Origin: Marchantia polymorpha subsp. ruderalis
Lineage: Eukaryota; Streptophyta; Marchantiopsida; Marchantiales; Marchantiaceae
Assembly: GCA_037833965.1 (NCBI GenBank)
Contig: AP031353.1
Location: 6,760,501 to 6,824,500 of the forward strand
Direction: 5' to 3'
DNA length: 64,000 nt
Shown piece after piece: positions 34,250-46,182 of this stretch. The stretch's first letter is position 1; each line of letters opens with the position of its first letter. The notes below the pieces were generated by a model. It was not told the origin of the DNA and made no database searches. It worked only from the letters and a program-made list of their open reading frames with translations. The translations under genes and the position numbers were made by a program.

Positions 34250-34425
34250 CAGATCATGAGGAGTATGAGGTAGAAAAATACTCAAGAAACGTATTCGAGG
34301 TCATAAATATCCCAAAATAGAGTACTTGATTCAATGTAAAGGCTATCCATCGTATGAATCAACTTGGGAACCAGCTAAAAATTTAGCAAATGCAACTTTG
34401 ATAGGTTAGGAGTTTGAACGTATGT
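34250..34425 (+). pseudogene. Chromovirus chromodomain
   Basis: Reading across one frame change near 34280: EEYEVEK, then HKYPKIEYLIQCKGYPSYES and TWEPAKNLANA. The aromatic and acidic pattern Y-L-x-x-C/W-K-G-Y-x-x-x-E-x-T-W-E-P identifies a chromodomain, the chromovirus hallmark. Confidence 0.8.
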
Positions 34426-34446
34426 GCAACGAGGACGTTGCATCTT

Positions 34447-34459
34447 AAAAGGAAGGAGG
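34447..34459 (+). other. Chromovirus polypurine tract
   Basis: AAAAGGAAGGAGG lies two bases before the 3' LTR and would prime plus-strand synthesis. Confidence 0.85.
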
Positions 34460-34461
34460 TT

Positions 34462-34756
34462 TGTAACCATCTTTAGTTAGTTAGAACTAAAGTAGAGGTT
34501 ACTCTAAATATTGATATAGATACTTTAGTGTGCACTAGTCATAGCTACCACGTCAGCGATCCGTGTGCTTGTTAGGGTTATCCGCCACGTCATCCATCCA
34601 CTATGAGTGGGATGGATGGTGGGGATAAGATCTTATCTCCTTGTACTTGTTGGTGAGAGCTATATAAGGGAGAAAAGAACCATTTTTGGTATCCTTCATC
34701 TTCAGAGTTTACGTTTCTATCTTCAAGTGAGCTTCTCTCTAAACCCTAGTGTTACA
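34462..34756 (+). repeat. Chromovirus 3' LTR (295 bp)
   Basis: TGTAACCATC...AGTGTTACA, with a single copy of the unit that is triplicated in the 5' LTR. It is followed by the AGCGC duplication (34757-34761). A TATA-like box lies at 34661-34668. Confidence 0.95.
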
Positions 34757-37290
34757 AGCGCTTCCAGCTTTATAAACCAAAATAATTTATGTGTTGATTA
34801 AACTTCAGCCTGAAAGAAATCTTGATCAGCATATCAGTTTGCTGTAATTTTGTGGAGAGTATTCAAACTATGATCTTCTTCAAAGCTATCCGCTCCCTCA
34901 TAAAATGATGTTGAATACCTATGTGCTTACTTCTTGCATGAAAGATTAGAAATTTGGCAAGTTTTATAAAACTCTCATTGTGACAGTGAAATGTCGTGAT
35001 GTTAGTTAGTGAATTGGAAGGAGAAAGAGCAAAAGTCACCTTAATATCTTTGCAAGAGAGAGGTGTTGACGTCATTGGGACTATGATTGGATTAATTTTA
35101 TGCAACTGTTGTCGTAGTCAAATAGACTCTTGTGCAATAAGGTACAAGATCTTATATTCACTTTCTATAGGAAAGAGTTAGATAACATTTTGCTTCTTGT
35201 AACATCACAATACTACTCTCCCAACGAGTGTAAAAACGTCAACACCGATAGATTTGAATGTGTTATGACAGTAGTCCACATCGCATCCGTATATTCTTGC
35301 AATTATAGTGGATATTCTTCTTTGAATTTTATTCCGTGATCTAAAATACACTTGAGGTACTGCAAAATCTAAAAGTCAATTTCTAGATTATAATACTAAA
35401 ATGTTGACATAAATCGGAAGTATTGTTCCACAACAAAATAAATATCTAACTCCAAGTTAGCAGCAAAAAGCTATTGGTCATCTAGTTTTATGTAAAATTT
35501 AGTATCTATGTAAGGACTACTAGTATCTTTTGTCAAGTATTTGCCAACATCAATTGTTAATGTAGATGACCTAAAGTACATGTTTCCATTGATGTACACT
35601 TTTTTTGCGTTAGATAATTTTTTTAAAATTGCACTTCATACCAAACACATAATAAACATCATACGCCTCTTTTTGATTTAAAGTAGGTGATTTTTTTCTA
35701 CAAATCGAAAGAACTTGATTGCATGTAGTTTTAAATGAGGTATGATAAGCTTGATCTTCAAGATTAGAATGAATATAATTGTTCTAGTTAAGTGTGAGGA
35801 GATTCCGCTATCAAAAACCATGACTGCTTTTTTTCTACTTGATTCAAAAATGCATTAAGTACATTAGTCACATCATCGACTACAGAATCATCTACTACTA
35901 AAGCAGCATTATGTCAAATAACACAACATCAACTTCTTCAAAATCAACATTACAGTGATTATCATGACTGTCCAGATAGCATTCCATGTTGTTAGCCTCA
36001 GACTTTATGGAGGTTTTGAAAGTGTTGTAGTACATCTGTAGCGCTTTGAGCTTCTTCTGAAGGTGATGATGACAACATTCATTGAACTATTGCTCATGTT
36101 CGCCGCATTCAATGCAATTGCTGCATTTTAAGCTCGGAGTAGCAAATTGTGAAGAATTGTTTTCATTGTTGTCATAGGGTATTTCTTTAGCATGCCGAAG
36201 AATATTACTAGAGATAATATATCTTTGAGTAGAATAATATTGAAAATAATCAGTAGAGTCATAGCGATTGTTAAAATTCTTGTGTTTTTTATTGATCAAT
36301 TTTTTTCTATCATACTCGTGATAATCACAATCATTACAGATGATATCATTGAAAACAAATCTACTTTTATCTAGATAAAATTGCTTCTTGTTTGTTCATG
36401 GCAATTGCGGTCACGATGAGAATCGTCTTGATGATACTTGGTATAAAATATGCGTTGGATTATGACAATAAGAGACTTGTTTGACTCGCCGTTTGATTAT
36501 ATCTGAACTCAGGGATGATTTCTTCGTTAATGAGGAGAATAAAAAAGTGCAAAAGTGTATAAGATTTATGATTATTATTAGCTTTAATGGAAGAAGCAAA
36601 TCTTGACCGAATCGTGATCAAACTCATCAAAATAAGACGCATATGTTCTTAATCCTTAACTGTATCATTGCAGTTTGATAACTGATTAGTGAGATTTCTC
36701 ATGACAAGCATGTGAGTCTTAATAGATTAATATTTCCTCATTGAAAGGTTGGATAGTTTATGATGCAAGAGCTGGCATCAATCCTCACTAGGTGAGACAA
36801 ACAATGTATCCTGCTCTTTCCACATCATGTGAGTGTCAGACATGATAATATGATAAACAATGTGCTCGCGCACATTCATCATAATATAGGTAACTAATGT
36901 TTATTATTATCGCATTGTTCAAGAATGATGTCAATTTTCTCTTGAACATCTTTATTAGTAGACTATTGTTCTTGCTTGGTCGTAATTGTACTTTTACGTG
37001 CTTGATGAGTCAATACTTTTGGAATCTCAAGTGCAAGTAGTAAATTTGATAAAGCAATGTTTTCTGTGACTTATGCAAAACATTTCTTCTTGCGTAAGAT
37101 GACTTGCATTTGCGCAGTCCAAGCAATGTAGTTGTGACTATTCTCAAGCTTTCATGTTGGGTGGATGAACTTCTCATTACTTGAGAAATTCATGGTTCCG
37201 AATGGGAGAGTAACAAAAATTTCAAATATTGAGGTCACCAAGTTAAATCATTCATAATCTTCATTGTAATGTCAAAGAAAACACTTACCA
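34757..37290 (-). mobile_element. Internal region of the host Ty1/copia element, degraded
   Basis: Minus-strand copia pieces in reversed order: RNase H near 35105-34863 (FIKLAKFLIFHARSKHIGIQHHF, the typical copia AKNPxFHxRxKHI-x-x-xHF block), diffuse RT/integrase DNA to 36050, a partial knuckle CSNCIECGEHEQ near 36130-36090, and gag near 37170-36700 (SHNYIAWTAQMQVILRKKKC). Every frame is broken. It ends against an LTR at 37291. Confidence 0.7.
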
Positions 37291-37700
37291 TGTTGGAATA
37301 GCTAATTCGAAATAAGTGAGACTACTTCAATCTATAAGTATGCTTGTACATATAGTGTAGTCTAGAACGGTATTCTAATGGAATGGATAGCTTATTAATC
37401 TCGGACTAATAAGTGTGTCAAGTCTTCTATAATATTAGCACTCTCAGAATATATTTAGAATCTAACTTAAATCAAAAATAATATAACTTTTGGGTGCATT
37501 TTGAACCATTATATGATAACAATTAAAATAATTAACCACTAAGGTGTAAGAAACCATGCAGATCTTGAGTCATATGTTTAACAAAATCAACTCAAATCAC
37601 ATTGAACATAAGGAGTCTTCTAACATATCATAGAATCTTTCGAGATACAACCAAACATTTCACCAGAAACTGAAGTTCCATCTACCATCAAGTATTGAGT
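37291..37700 (-). repeat. Right LTR of the host copia element (outer edge uncertain)
   Basis: It starts TGTTGGAATAGC on plus, directly beside the gag start, and shares ordered words with the LTR at 16175. In the element's sense it is the 5' LTR. The right limit is a guess, set where composition becomes GC-rich. Confidence 0.5.
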
Positions 37701-38060
37701 TTTGCAAGTGTTAGACCTGGACGAATTTGCCATACTGTACTGCAATGTTCCATTATTCCGCATTTCCATTCTGATCCACCACGAAGAACAGATGAATCAG
37801 AGTAGAAGAGTAGACTTCGTGAATCCCCATGCGACATAGGGGATGGAGACAGATTGCTCCCTGGCTGTGATAGAGAGAGAATAGCGTGGAGGCTGATGCG
37901 GATTCGGGAATCAGCAGGGAGTGGAAGAAAGTGTACCAAACACGTGAGAGAACCTCATCTCCACATTGCACGACGTGATGAGACGGAATAAAGACAACAA
38001 AGCTCCCCAGCCCTGCTGCGGCGGCGGGTGCTTCTGTAGTCGGCTCGCGGCGTCTCATCT
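37701..38060 (-). CDS. Possible exon of an unidentified gene
   Basis: A minus frame from ATG 38058 begins MRRREPTTEAPAAAAGLGSF and VVFIPSHHVVQCGDEVLSRV, runs about 100 codons and stops at 37753. The first 45 codons have gene-like composition; the rest looks like read-through into an intron. No domain was recognised. It may be a first exon whose continuation was displaced by the retrotransposon nest to its left. Confidence 0.25.
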
Positions 38061-38267
38061 TATCTTGCCTACGAAGAACAATTTGGCGGACAGATGACAG
38101 AGTCGGTGCAAATAATGCTCAAGCTCCATTAACTGCAAACCCACCTGGAATCTCGACGAGAGGAAATCTGACAGGCAAGTAGAGGACACCGACGACGGAA
38201 AGTAACAATTATCTCAGAATGACTGTGCATCCGCCGATCGCCCTGACAATTCAAAGAATATAATTCG

Positions 38268-39260
38268 ATGGCGTGGCATGGGGATAGCCGGCGCAACAGG
38301 ACATTCTCCCCATCGCCACCGGCATCTTCATCCTCCTCCTCCTCCTCTCAAGCTGTTGGTGGCTTTGAGTGGGGAGGTTATGAAGTATGCTCTCTCACTC
38401 TCGGTGCGTGTTTCATCTCACTGCCGGGGTCTGTCGGTTGGAGCAGTGAGTATGATGTGACGTCAAGCTGAGGGAGGAGAGTCAAATGCTTGTTTGAATT
38501 CTAGCGTCGAGGTTTTCTCGTTAATCTCATGACTCGTCGACGTCTCCGATCCATCACCGGGAGTTGGTAACAAAGAAAATCTCACTGAGCTCTTCATATG
38601 GTGCGGCTAGTGGTCGAGCTTTGTGGAGTCGCAGCGAGCTTGCGAGTCGTCGCCCTCCCTTCTTCCGTCCCCTGTCAAATATTTGCCCTCGGAAGCAACT
38701 CTCCCCGGATGTTTCAGATTATTCTCGTCGTTTTTCTCATGTTGCGACTGGAGGTACTGATTCGCAGAGCGATTGCCAGTTTGTCGACATGGCAGCTTCA
38801 CCATCCAGAGTGGTGATGTTTCTCGGCTTGGTGATTTCTCTCAGCCGCCATGGATCCTCTGTTACTGCTCACCTCTGGTCTGCCCCTGAGGCGAGGCCAG
38901 GTCTCATGGTGCCAGGTGGATGGTGAAAGGGCAGGGAATCCAGCACTCGCAGTCGCGCATCGATTCAATGACAGGCTTAGCATGTACAATGTGGGACGTC
39001 CGCGCTAAGGCGAGCTCCATGCCGACGATTGCATTCATTCGGGTGCAGGTCCTTGGGGCCTTCAAGGAGATGTGTTCCTGTCTGCCAAGCGGACGTGCAA
39101 CTCGCATCGAGCCAACTGGAACGATGTGAATACGATGCCTTAGCACTCGCTCAGGATGGGGACAGAGAACTCTCGCTGATGCTGTCGTGCGAATTGGTAC
39201 CCGTTTTGTTTGTCTCACGCCGCCCTGGGATTTCTCGAACCATGCAAGTCACCTGAGTCC
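38268..39260 (+). CDS. Possible exons of an unidentified gene
   Basis: A GC-rich plus-strand island with several open frames. The longest, 38564-38926, reads RPPFFRPLSNICPRKQLSPD and MAASPSRVVMFLGLVISLSR, suggestive of an organelle-targeted N terminus, but no family is recognisable and the exon structure is unclear. It may include UTR. Confidence 0.25.
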
Positions 39261-40231
39261 GTTCTGGAGGAGTGTGAGTAAGTTCCCGAAATTCGAAGAA
39301 GAAGATTGGCACCTTAAGAATTTGAGCTTTTTTGTTTGAGCCTCATGATGCCGTTTCCGAGTCCATCTGATCATCGGATCATCGGACGAGTGATTTTGGT
39401 TTTCATACCATGGATCACTTGAGGAAGTTAAATCGGGCTCTCGACGTTCAGAGACCTGGAAGGACGGCATCGCGGTGGTCCGCTTGTATCGGCAAGAGTA
39501 CAGTAAAGTAAAGCGAGAAATTTAGGATGAGCAGCCATGAGATAGATACTGCTGACTGCACTAGGGGAGTATGTAGTCGGTATCTGTGTAGATCTTTCCA
39601 AATCTGTACCAGGATTGATAATATTTAGCATCGAGACTTTGCAGGAACAGAGTACAGGTCGTCAAGTAGTTTCTGTAAAATGGTCACACACATGCACGCA
39701 CCCTCCACCTGCTGCATCGGTACCTTGTAAATCTGATGAGTTTTAAGAGAGAATTTGCGAGCTAGAAAGACGATATAAAGGGGCGGTGTCCACTTGCGAG
39801 CACTGGCAGCCTGTGTCCTCTGTCTGAGCTGATCGTAATACAACTACTCGAGTCGTCCTCTGCAGGTCTGCCACCACCGTGTTCGAAACACGATTGTCGG
39901 ATCTCCGAGCCTTTGGCCACCGTCTTTGCTTGCAAGCTGTCGATCGTTGTGACCTGTCGAACCCATACCCAAAAGTTTGCCCCCGGTCACTGCGAGCGAC
40001 TTTCGTGCACACAGTACGTGTCTCCTACATGATCGAACATGTGTAGTACCCGAAGGCTATTCCGAAGATTGAGGCAACATGGATCATCTGCTCCGTTCGT
40101 CCACTTCGAGGAAACACGATAGGTCTGAGAGAGAGTAACGGCCTGAGCGAGAGGTTTTGGTAGGAAGCGCAGAAATGTCTTGCAGCAGATTTGACTGCAG
40201 CTCTGACTGACCTCAGAAAGCAAATGCTCGA
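39261..40231. other. Intergenic DNA upstream of the lectin-like gene
   Basis: Only short overlapping frames on the minus strand, none with a recognised domain. The last few hundred bases should hold the promoter of the gene at 40232. Confidence 0.4.
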
Positions 40232-40906
40232 ATGTCTGATTCCGAGTCGATGGAACGGATTTCAAATTTCGCTATCACCACGTTGTTATGCTTGTTACTG
40301 GATTCGGCGACTGCCGCCAATTTCGAGAAACTGTCGATCGGGGATAACTTCGAGAATGTGATGAAGGATCCTGCTCCGAGCGTTTTGGCTGTTGGAGACT
40401 GCATCGAGTACAGATTTCCGCGGATCATGCGGGACGTCAAGTGGGGATACATAGAGATTGAGCGGGAGGGCATCATGGACGCATGTATGCGAGAGAATTG
40501 CACGCTTGAGGTCGGGGAAAGAGGATTCTCGCCACCGAACTGGGTCTCCGATACAGAAGGCCAAGGAACTGACTGCTTCCTGAAACTGGAGGAGGGAGGG
40601 GGCATGGCGATCATGAGAGGAAATGCAAGCGATCCGGTCTTGCTGCAAACTCTGTGGCCCAATGAGAATCTGACCCTTTACACGGCCGCCCCGTACACCG
40701 TAGCCTACGAGGTCTACCTCGATGATTTGTACGAGGTTGTGAGCGACCACGCTCTCGAATATGGTCCGGATCGGTTTTCCAAAAACCCCAGTCTCGTACT
40801 GCGGAGGCTCGTCTGGACGTGGTTATACGACGATGACTTCACGGTCAAGAACACTGTGTTGGCTACCTTCCCGGAAACCAATCTGCCCAACTTGAACGAA
40901 GATTGA
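40232..40906 (+). CDS. Secreted bulb-type (mannose-binding) lectin-like protein
   Basis: Intronless frame of 224 aa. The Met at 40250 (MERISNFAITTLLCLLLDSATA) gives a clean signal peptide and is the likelier start; 40232 adds six residues. The mature part has LAVGDCIEYRF, a region where W-V-S-D-T-E-G-Q-G-x-x-C is followed by FLKLEEGGGMAIM, and LLQTLWPNENLTLY. This follows the beta-prism II pattern of bulb-type lectins (W-x-S-x-T-x-G-x-G-x-x-C-x-L-x-L-x-x-x-G). The mannose-binding QxDxNxVxY box is not clearly kept, so sugar binding is uncertain. Likely apoplastic, in defence or storage. The C-terminal 70 aa (EVYLDDLYEVV, RRLVWTWLYDDD) are outside the lectin pattern. Confidence 0.7.
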   Translation: MSDSESMERISNFAITTLLCLLLDSATAANFEKLSIGDNFENVMKDPAPSVLAVGDCIEYRFPRIMRDVKWGYIEIEREGIMDACMRENCTLEVGERGFSPPNWVSDTEGQGTDCFLKLEEGGGMAIMRGNASDPVLLQTLWPNENLTLYTAAPYTVAYEVYLDDLYEVVSDHALEYGPDRFSKNPSLVLRRLVWTWLYDDDFTVKNTVLATFPETNLPNLNED

Positions 40907-42954
40907 TCAAGTGCCACCGTCATCATTCCAGCTGGACAGAATCCTACGTGTCGCACTTTGATTCGGCCACTTCCAGGTCCCAGGTCCAGGTCCAACGCGT
41001 CGAGGCAGACGCATCTGCAAACCACGTGAGTCATCCAATAGTTCCACGATTCTTGCACCTACCACGGCAGCCAAGGGACGTGGTACTGTGTTGACCTTTT
41101 CTTCCTTTTGTTCGTAACAGATCTCTCTATGCTCGAATGGTGTCGGTGCTTGCATCACTAGTTAGCCGCGCAAAAATGTGAAACATCTTCTTTCAATCAG
41201 CAAGTATGAAACTTATTTTTTAAAAAAAATTTAAAATGAATGGGAAGTGTGCTCTTGTAGAGAAAGACATCAGGAGGAACGTACTTACACCGAGGAAATG
41301 ATATTCGAAATTTGGAATGATAGTGTTTAAGGGAATAACTCCAAAGATTGAAATTTTTACATAGAAATCTTAGCATGAATGAAGTTATAAAAGCTAATAT
41401 CAAATCTTACCAAATATAATCCGATATTATGATCGTTTCGTAATCATCCAAGTTCAATATAAGTATATGTGGCAGTGTACATCCCATTTTTCTTACAATT
41501 TTTTGACAAAATCTCTTGCACAGAAGTGATTTACTGACTAAATGTAAACCAATATCATATCTCAACATGGTTTAGGTTTAAAAAGTCAAAAATAATATTT
41601 TCGACACATTAGAAAAACTCTTATAAACATTTTTTCTTCTTTCTGCAATCGAGTCAAATAAAATTTGAAACTGGTTGTGATTTGAAACTTTCACTTCAAA
41701 TCTTTGGCATTCAAACATTTAAAAAAATATTTTCAGAATTTATTTTTTCAAAATCTTCTAGATATAAAATCCGAATGAATAAATTTTAAAAATTAATCTA
41801 TATTTTAATTTCATACTTATGTCTTCAAAAATTTCTTAAGTATACAATATGTATATCTGAAACCATACATATATGCCATATAAAATCAACATTGAATTTA
41901 TTGATCTATCAATAAATTCAATTTTTATTTTCATAACTATTATGAACTAAATATAATTTTTATTCATATAAGTGTAGTATAATTGATAGAAAACATTATA
42001 AGAATGAAATTATGTCAACTAGACTTAATGTAGTCTATTTGACACGAAATTGTACAAGAATATCAGTATTGTATTTTTTTTAAATCATGCTAATATATAT
42101 TTCAATGAATTTGTTGAACATTCAGAGCCAAGTGAATTTTTCAATAAGTTAAAGAGAATTATTCCTTTTCATTATCAGATGGATAAAACCTATTTTTATA
42201 TTTTTGCAGGATTTGAAGTAGAATATTATTGAGAATCCTTAAGATTGTGAAAAATTACATACCAAAGAGTATTCCACCAAAAATTTGCAGTTGATTTCTT
42301 AGATGCGTAAATAAGATGTAATCAAATGATCATTCACAATTTTGTTGAAAAATAGAACAATTCAGCCTTGTTAGGCTGAATAATCCACATGTTCGGAATC
42401 ATGTGGATGCTCAAAATGATATTCGTTCCATGATTCATATGCAGACTTGTCATCTTTTGCAAGAATGAATGTAGCTTTAGTCCAAATGAAACAAAAATTT
42501 ATTTGTATATTGATTGTGACATATATGTGTATCTATATTGGTTGATATATATATATATATATATATATATGTTTCATGAAGTAAGAGAATTTGTTTAAAG
42601 AAAATTCTGATAACATATAATGGTCCACTAAATCAAACTTTACCATTAATGGAGTTCTTATTGATCAGAACGAAGTTTGTAATTCAACTTTTAAGGAAAA
42701 CTCATGAGTTCAAATTAATGAAAAAAAACAACTATTCTTTCACTTCATTGAAAAAGTAAGAATCATAAACTTCATCGCATGTGTGATTTTTTAAAAAATT
42801 GCAAGAAGTAAATATCCAAACCTAGCAAAAATACAAAAGAATGGCTCTCAATGCACGAACCGGACTTTTCTACAAAGTCTGTAATATGAACAGTTGGACA
42901 AGCTCCTCTTGTGTTATGTCAAGATTGCACATGGGAAGAGAAAATTTTATTGAG
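40907..42954. other. Intergenic, AT-rich after 41.2 kb
   Basis: The 3' flank of the lectin-like gene is followed by AT-rich DNA with no credible coding frame. It contains a (TA)n tract at 42545-42570. Confidence 0.5.
42545..42570. repeat. (TA)n microsatellite
   Basis: About 13 uninterrupted AT units. Confidence 0.9.
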
Positions 42955-43741
42955 ATATTTGCTTGATGGGACCCATCAAGTTTCGATTTACCCGATGGGA
43001 CCCCAACGACGGTACAAGTCAGAATGTTCTAGTATGAACAGACTGCGTGAAGTATTGCCCGGCGGCTGCCGCTCAACGAAAACATCTCTTCGTGCTCGGA
43101 GAGCGGAGAGAGTAGCACGAGGCTCTAAACAACCGCACTTCTTCCCTCCTAGGGTGACTGACTCGAGAAGTGATGACACGAGCTCGCTCGAGCATGGGAG
43201 CTCGCTGGTGTGGAGCCGAAGGTTGTTGTAGCGGTGGTGGTCATGAGCAGCAACATTTCTGGGCTCTCTGCTGCCGCTGTGAAGTGTAGTCTTGATCTTC
43301 TCTTGCACCTCGGATTCGACGGTGCCGGAAGGGGATCATCAGGCAGCGGATATGGAATCTCAGGTTATCTTGAGAAGCATGAGGTTTTGGCCGTGAGGGA
43401 ATATCGATAGATAATTCGGTGTCGGGACGGGTTTGATCGGGAGCTAAGATTGGGTCGGCAGACCGCAGGGCCTTGTTGCACTGGGTGCGTGTAGGAGTTA
43501 TATCGTTGCGTGCCACAACAAATTTGGGGCTGAATCGAGCGGTCCGCTCGGTGGACGGTGAACGCCATAGAATGTTTCTGGGCTCGACTCCCGGATTTTC
43601 TGAAGTATGAACATACTTTTTAAAGAACAAATACAAGAACAAGCAACGGGAACATATTCATATTAGAACTCATCGACGGCACACCGTCCATGGGGTCCCA
43701 TCGGTTAAAACGAAATTTGATGGGTACCATCAAGCAAATAT
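42955..43741. mobile_element. Non-autonomous TIR element with GC-rich interior
   Basis: Terminal inverted repeats of 51 bp, left 42955-43005 and right 43691-43741, match at 47 of 51 positions. Both start ATATTTGCTTGATGG and end ACCGATGGGACCCCA or a close variant. Each TIR contains a small palindrome (TTGATGGGACCCATCAA). A further partial TIR word lies just outside the right end (to about 43775). The 680-bp interior is GC-rich with short frames on both strands but no transposase. No clear target duplication was found, so the superfamily is undecided. Confidence 0.6.
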
Positions 43742-43775
43742 GTTCTTGATGGAATCACATCAAGCAAATATATCA

Positions 43776-45129
43776 ATTTGCAATAGATGCTTTGAATCGA
43801 ATATAAGAAAGTTGATTTGTAGTAACTTTGAAAGCTATTATAGTTTCGCTCTTTATAGCTTTATGTAACAACTTGAGAATAGTAAGGAGCTACAAACAGT
43901 CATATCTCTTATTCTTATGTTGGTGGACAGCAAATGAGATATGCGTTTTTGCGCGAAGCGAGTTCATGAAGAAACTCCAAGTCCCGACGTTCTGAATTAT
44001 AATAAATTCCAGGACTTCAGAAAAGTTAATTCATTATATCGCGAGCCATTCCATTAACAACAAAAGTACCTTGAGAATTCATCAAAAAATACTTCCAAGA
44101 AAACTTATTTGTGCTGGCACTGGGCACATGTGAATGCGCCATTATCCCCGTCGACATCTCGCTAACACGGTACCGTGCGTGGAACCTCTGGAGCAAGGAA
44201 CCGTCGGCTGCCACATTCCGCATCCAAGACGACAAATGTTGCGGAAAGATGCGTCATTATGCCGGAGGGAACTAACGGACGGATGGTTACTATAACCAGC
44301 ACTCGTTTCTGGAACGAGCGGCAGGACGATTGTCGTGGAATTCATTCCGAGGCCAAGCGGAGGCTGCAGACGAGACGAGGATTGGTCGCCGGGGTGCGCG
44401 TGACACGGCTTCAGAGAGTACAGTAATCGGATATTTGATGATTCCGGCTTCTGTATGAGTCGAATCTGATCTGAGTTTCCGCACGGAGGACGAGGAGGGT
44501 GGCGAGAGTGGACGAATTCGAGTGAGACGCCTTGCCTTTGAAGATTGAGCAGCAGAGCGAGCAGGAGAGGAAGGATCGGGCAGATTCCCCGTGCAGGAAA
44601 ACGCAGCCACGACGGTAGGAGGAAGAGAAGATAGATAGAGGCAGAGCGAAGTGGAGGCTCGAGCGGGTCGATACGCGCAGGCGCTTCTTGTTTCGCGAGG
44701 TCGGCATCGTGTTGACGTAAGCGGAACGGCGAGGAGATCGGGCCACCGTAAGCGGGGCATAGTTGAATCGCAAGCGTAGGGCTTGGTCTGAGCAACAGCG
44801 TTTTGCAGACAGGGCTTCGCGATCGCTTCCCAGACCTCGATTCGAGAGATGATGGCCTTACATCTGAGAAGGACTAGAACCGGTAATCGCTAGCTGACAA
44901 TGCCAACACAGGACGTCGAGTACCAGTCTTCGAGAAGTTCGCGGATTTTGGTCGAAGAGATTGCGTGATTTGATCGGAGACCTGTTTTCGGGTGATGGCC
45001 AAGGGATCGAAGAGCACCAGGTGTGGTGAATCGACGCATGGATTGTAAACTTATCGCTCTTAACTATCTGGGAGTCCGTTTCTATCTCTTTTGCCAACGG
45101 TAGTGATGGATGCCTTGTTTTGGTTGTAG
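43776..45129. other. Intergenic DNA and probable 5' region of the SNARE gene
   Basis: 43776-44140 is AT-rich. 44140-44860 is a GC-rich island with overlapping frames on both strands (a 217-codon minus frame shows only low-complexity sequence). The first exon of the SNARE gene must lie between here and 45129. One possibility is ATG 44902 (MPTQDVEYQSS...), whose phase would fit a donor near 44965, but this is not established. Confidence 0.4.
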
Positions 45130-46182
45130 GCCTGGGCTCAGCAACAGGGCTCCAGCACACCAAGATCAAGTGCAACTAGGAGGGCATTCCATATATGGGG
45201 ATATCGACGAGGAAATTGGTGGCTTAATTGTGAAAGTTGACCAGCTGAAGAATGTGAGTTTCATCTCTCTGTGGGTACAATTACACACTGAAATCGACGC
45301 TCTGCGTTGTGTGTACCAAGCGCTACATGCTTGGTTACAGACGAAGCAATGTCAGCTTTAGGTTGTGGCTGGAGTTCTTGGTGATATTTACTTCGCGATC
45401 ACTCGTTAGTAATGTTTTTCGACTTCGTGCTTACAACTCCCGTCAGCTGGCGAACAATATACCAACCCAGTTGGAGTTTTTTTTTCGGACTCAGCCCTTT
45501 TATACAAGACAATATTGGGTTTGATCATCAGTTAGCTCCTTTGAAATAATCTCGTTTTGCGTTGGGCTTCTTCTTTCAGATGCTTGCCATGCTGGCAAAA
45601 GTTTAGAAACGAGATCGCGGTATATTTTGGAAGTCTGTAGATTTAGATGCTTGTCTCCCTTGAAGCTGTGATTTGTGTGATGACCATAATTGGGCTTGAT
45701 GCCAAGGAGTAAATTACGCTTAATGATCAATTGTTGGCCTCGTGGCTTGGGCTTTCAGATTGCACAGGTGATAGAAACAGAGACAAAGTATCAAAATGAG
45801 CTTCTCAACCAACTTGTGAGTGTCTAACAGCTTTACTTTGATAATTTTAGGAATCTGCTTACGTCTCTAGGTCCACTTCAGTCTTCGCTCGTACAGTGAT
45901 TTTTTTAATCCTTTTCCCATTTTTCATACAAACTGAAAGTCATGTCCATTAAAGTTTCTACCGCGATAATCTGAGATAGAACAAGAAGATGAAAAAATTC
46001 TGAATGTGTTTTACTGACTTCAGGAGGAGACGATGGCCAAAGCACAAGCCGGGGTAAAAACTGCCATGAAAAGGATGAGCAAAAGTGTTATACAAAACGG
46101 CTCCAATCATCTGCTGCACGTTGTGTTGTTCGGAATCCTGTTCTTCACCCTCCTCTATTTGTGGGCTAAATTCCTTAGATAA
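45130..46182 (+). CDS. SFT1: SFT1/Bet1-like Qc-SNARE, 3' exons
   Basis: Three phase-matched exons with GT-AG borders: 45130-45253 (ends YGDIDEEIGGLIVKVDQLKN), 45759-45815 (IAQVIETETKYQNELLNQL) and 46024-46182 (EETMAKAQAGVKTAMKRMSK, then a C-terminal anchor HVVLFGILFFTLLYLWAKF and stop). The first coding exon is not resolved; exon 45130 needs a preceding codon ending in two bases. The SNARE heptads span DEEIGGLIVKV...LNQL...AGVKTAMKRM, with the zero-layer residue in the NELLNQL region. The protein is tail-anchored with almost no residues after the helix. SFT1/Bet1 Qc-SNAREs drive fusion in ER-Golgi and intra-Golgi transport. Confidence 0.9.

Larger units (their letters stand above)
16997..34756 (+). 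mobile_element. Chromovirus (Ty3/gypsy) with chromodomain, interrupted by a second gypsy element
   Basis: The element is complete end to end: LTR 16997-17404, tRNA-Met primer site 17406-17417, gag with a zinc knuckle, protease, RT, RNase H, integrase and chromodomain, polypurine tract 34447-34459, LTR 34462-34756, flanked by AGCGC duplications. The pol frame is cut inside RT at 20524/32364 by the 11.8-kb methyltransferase element. Excluding that insert it is about 5.9 kb. Many stops and frame changes in every domain show an old, inactive copy. Chromodomain integrases direct chromoviruses to heterochromatin. Confidence 0.93.

Noticed and set aside
44142-44795. 217-codon minus frame
   Set aside because: GC-rich, Leu/Pro/Ser/Arg-rich with no domain; several frames overlap it, as expected for a CpG-rich promoter or UTR.
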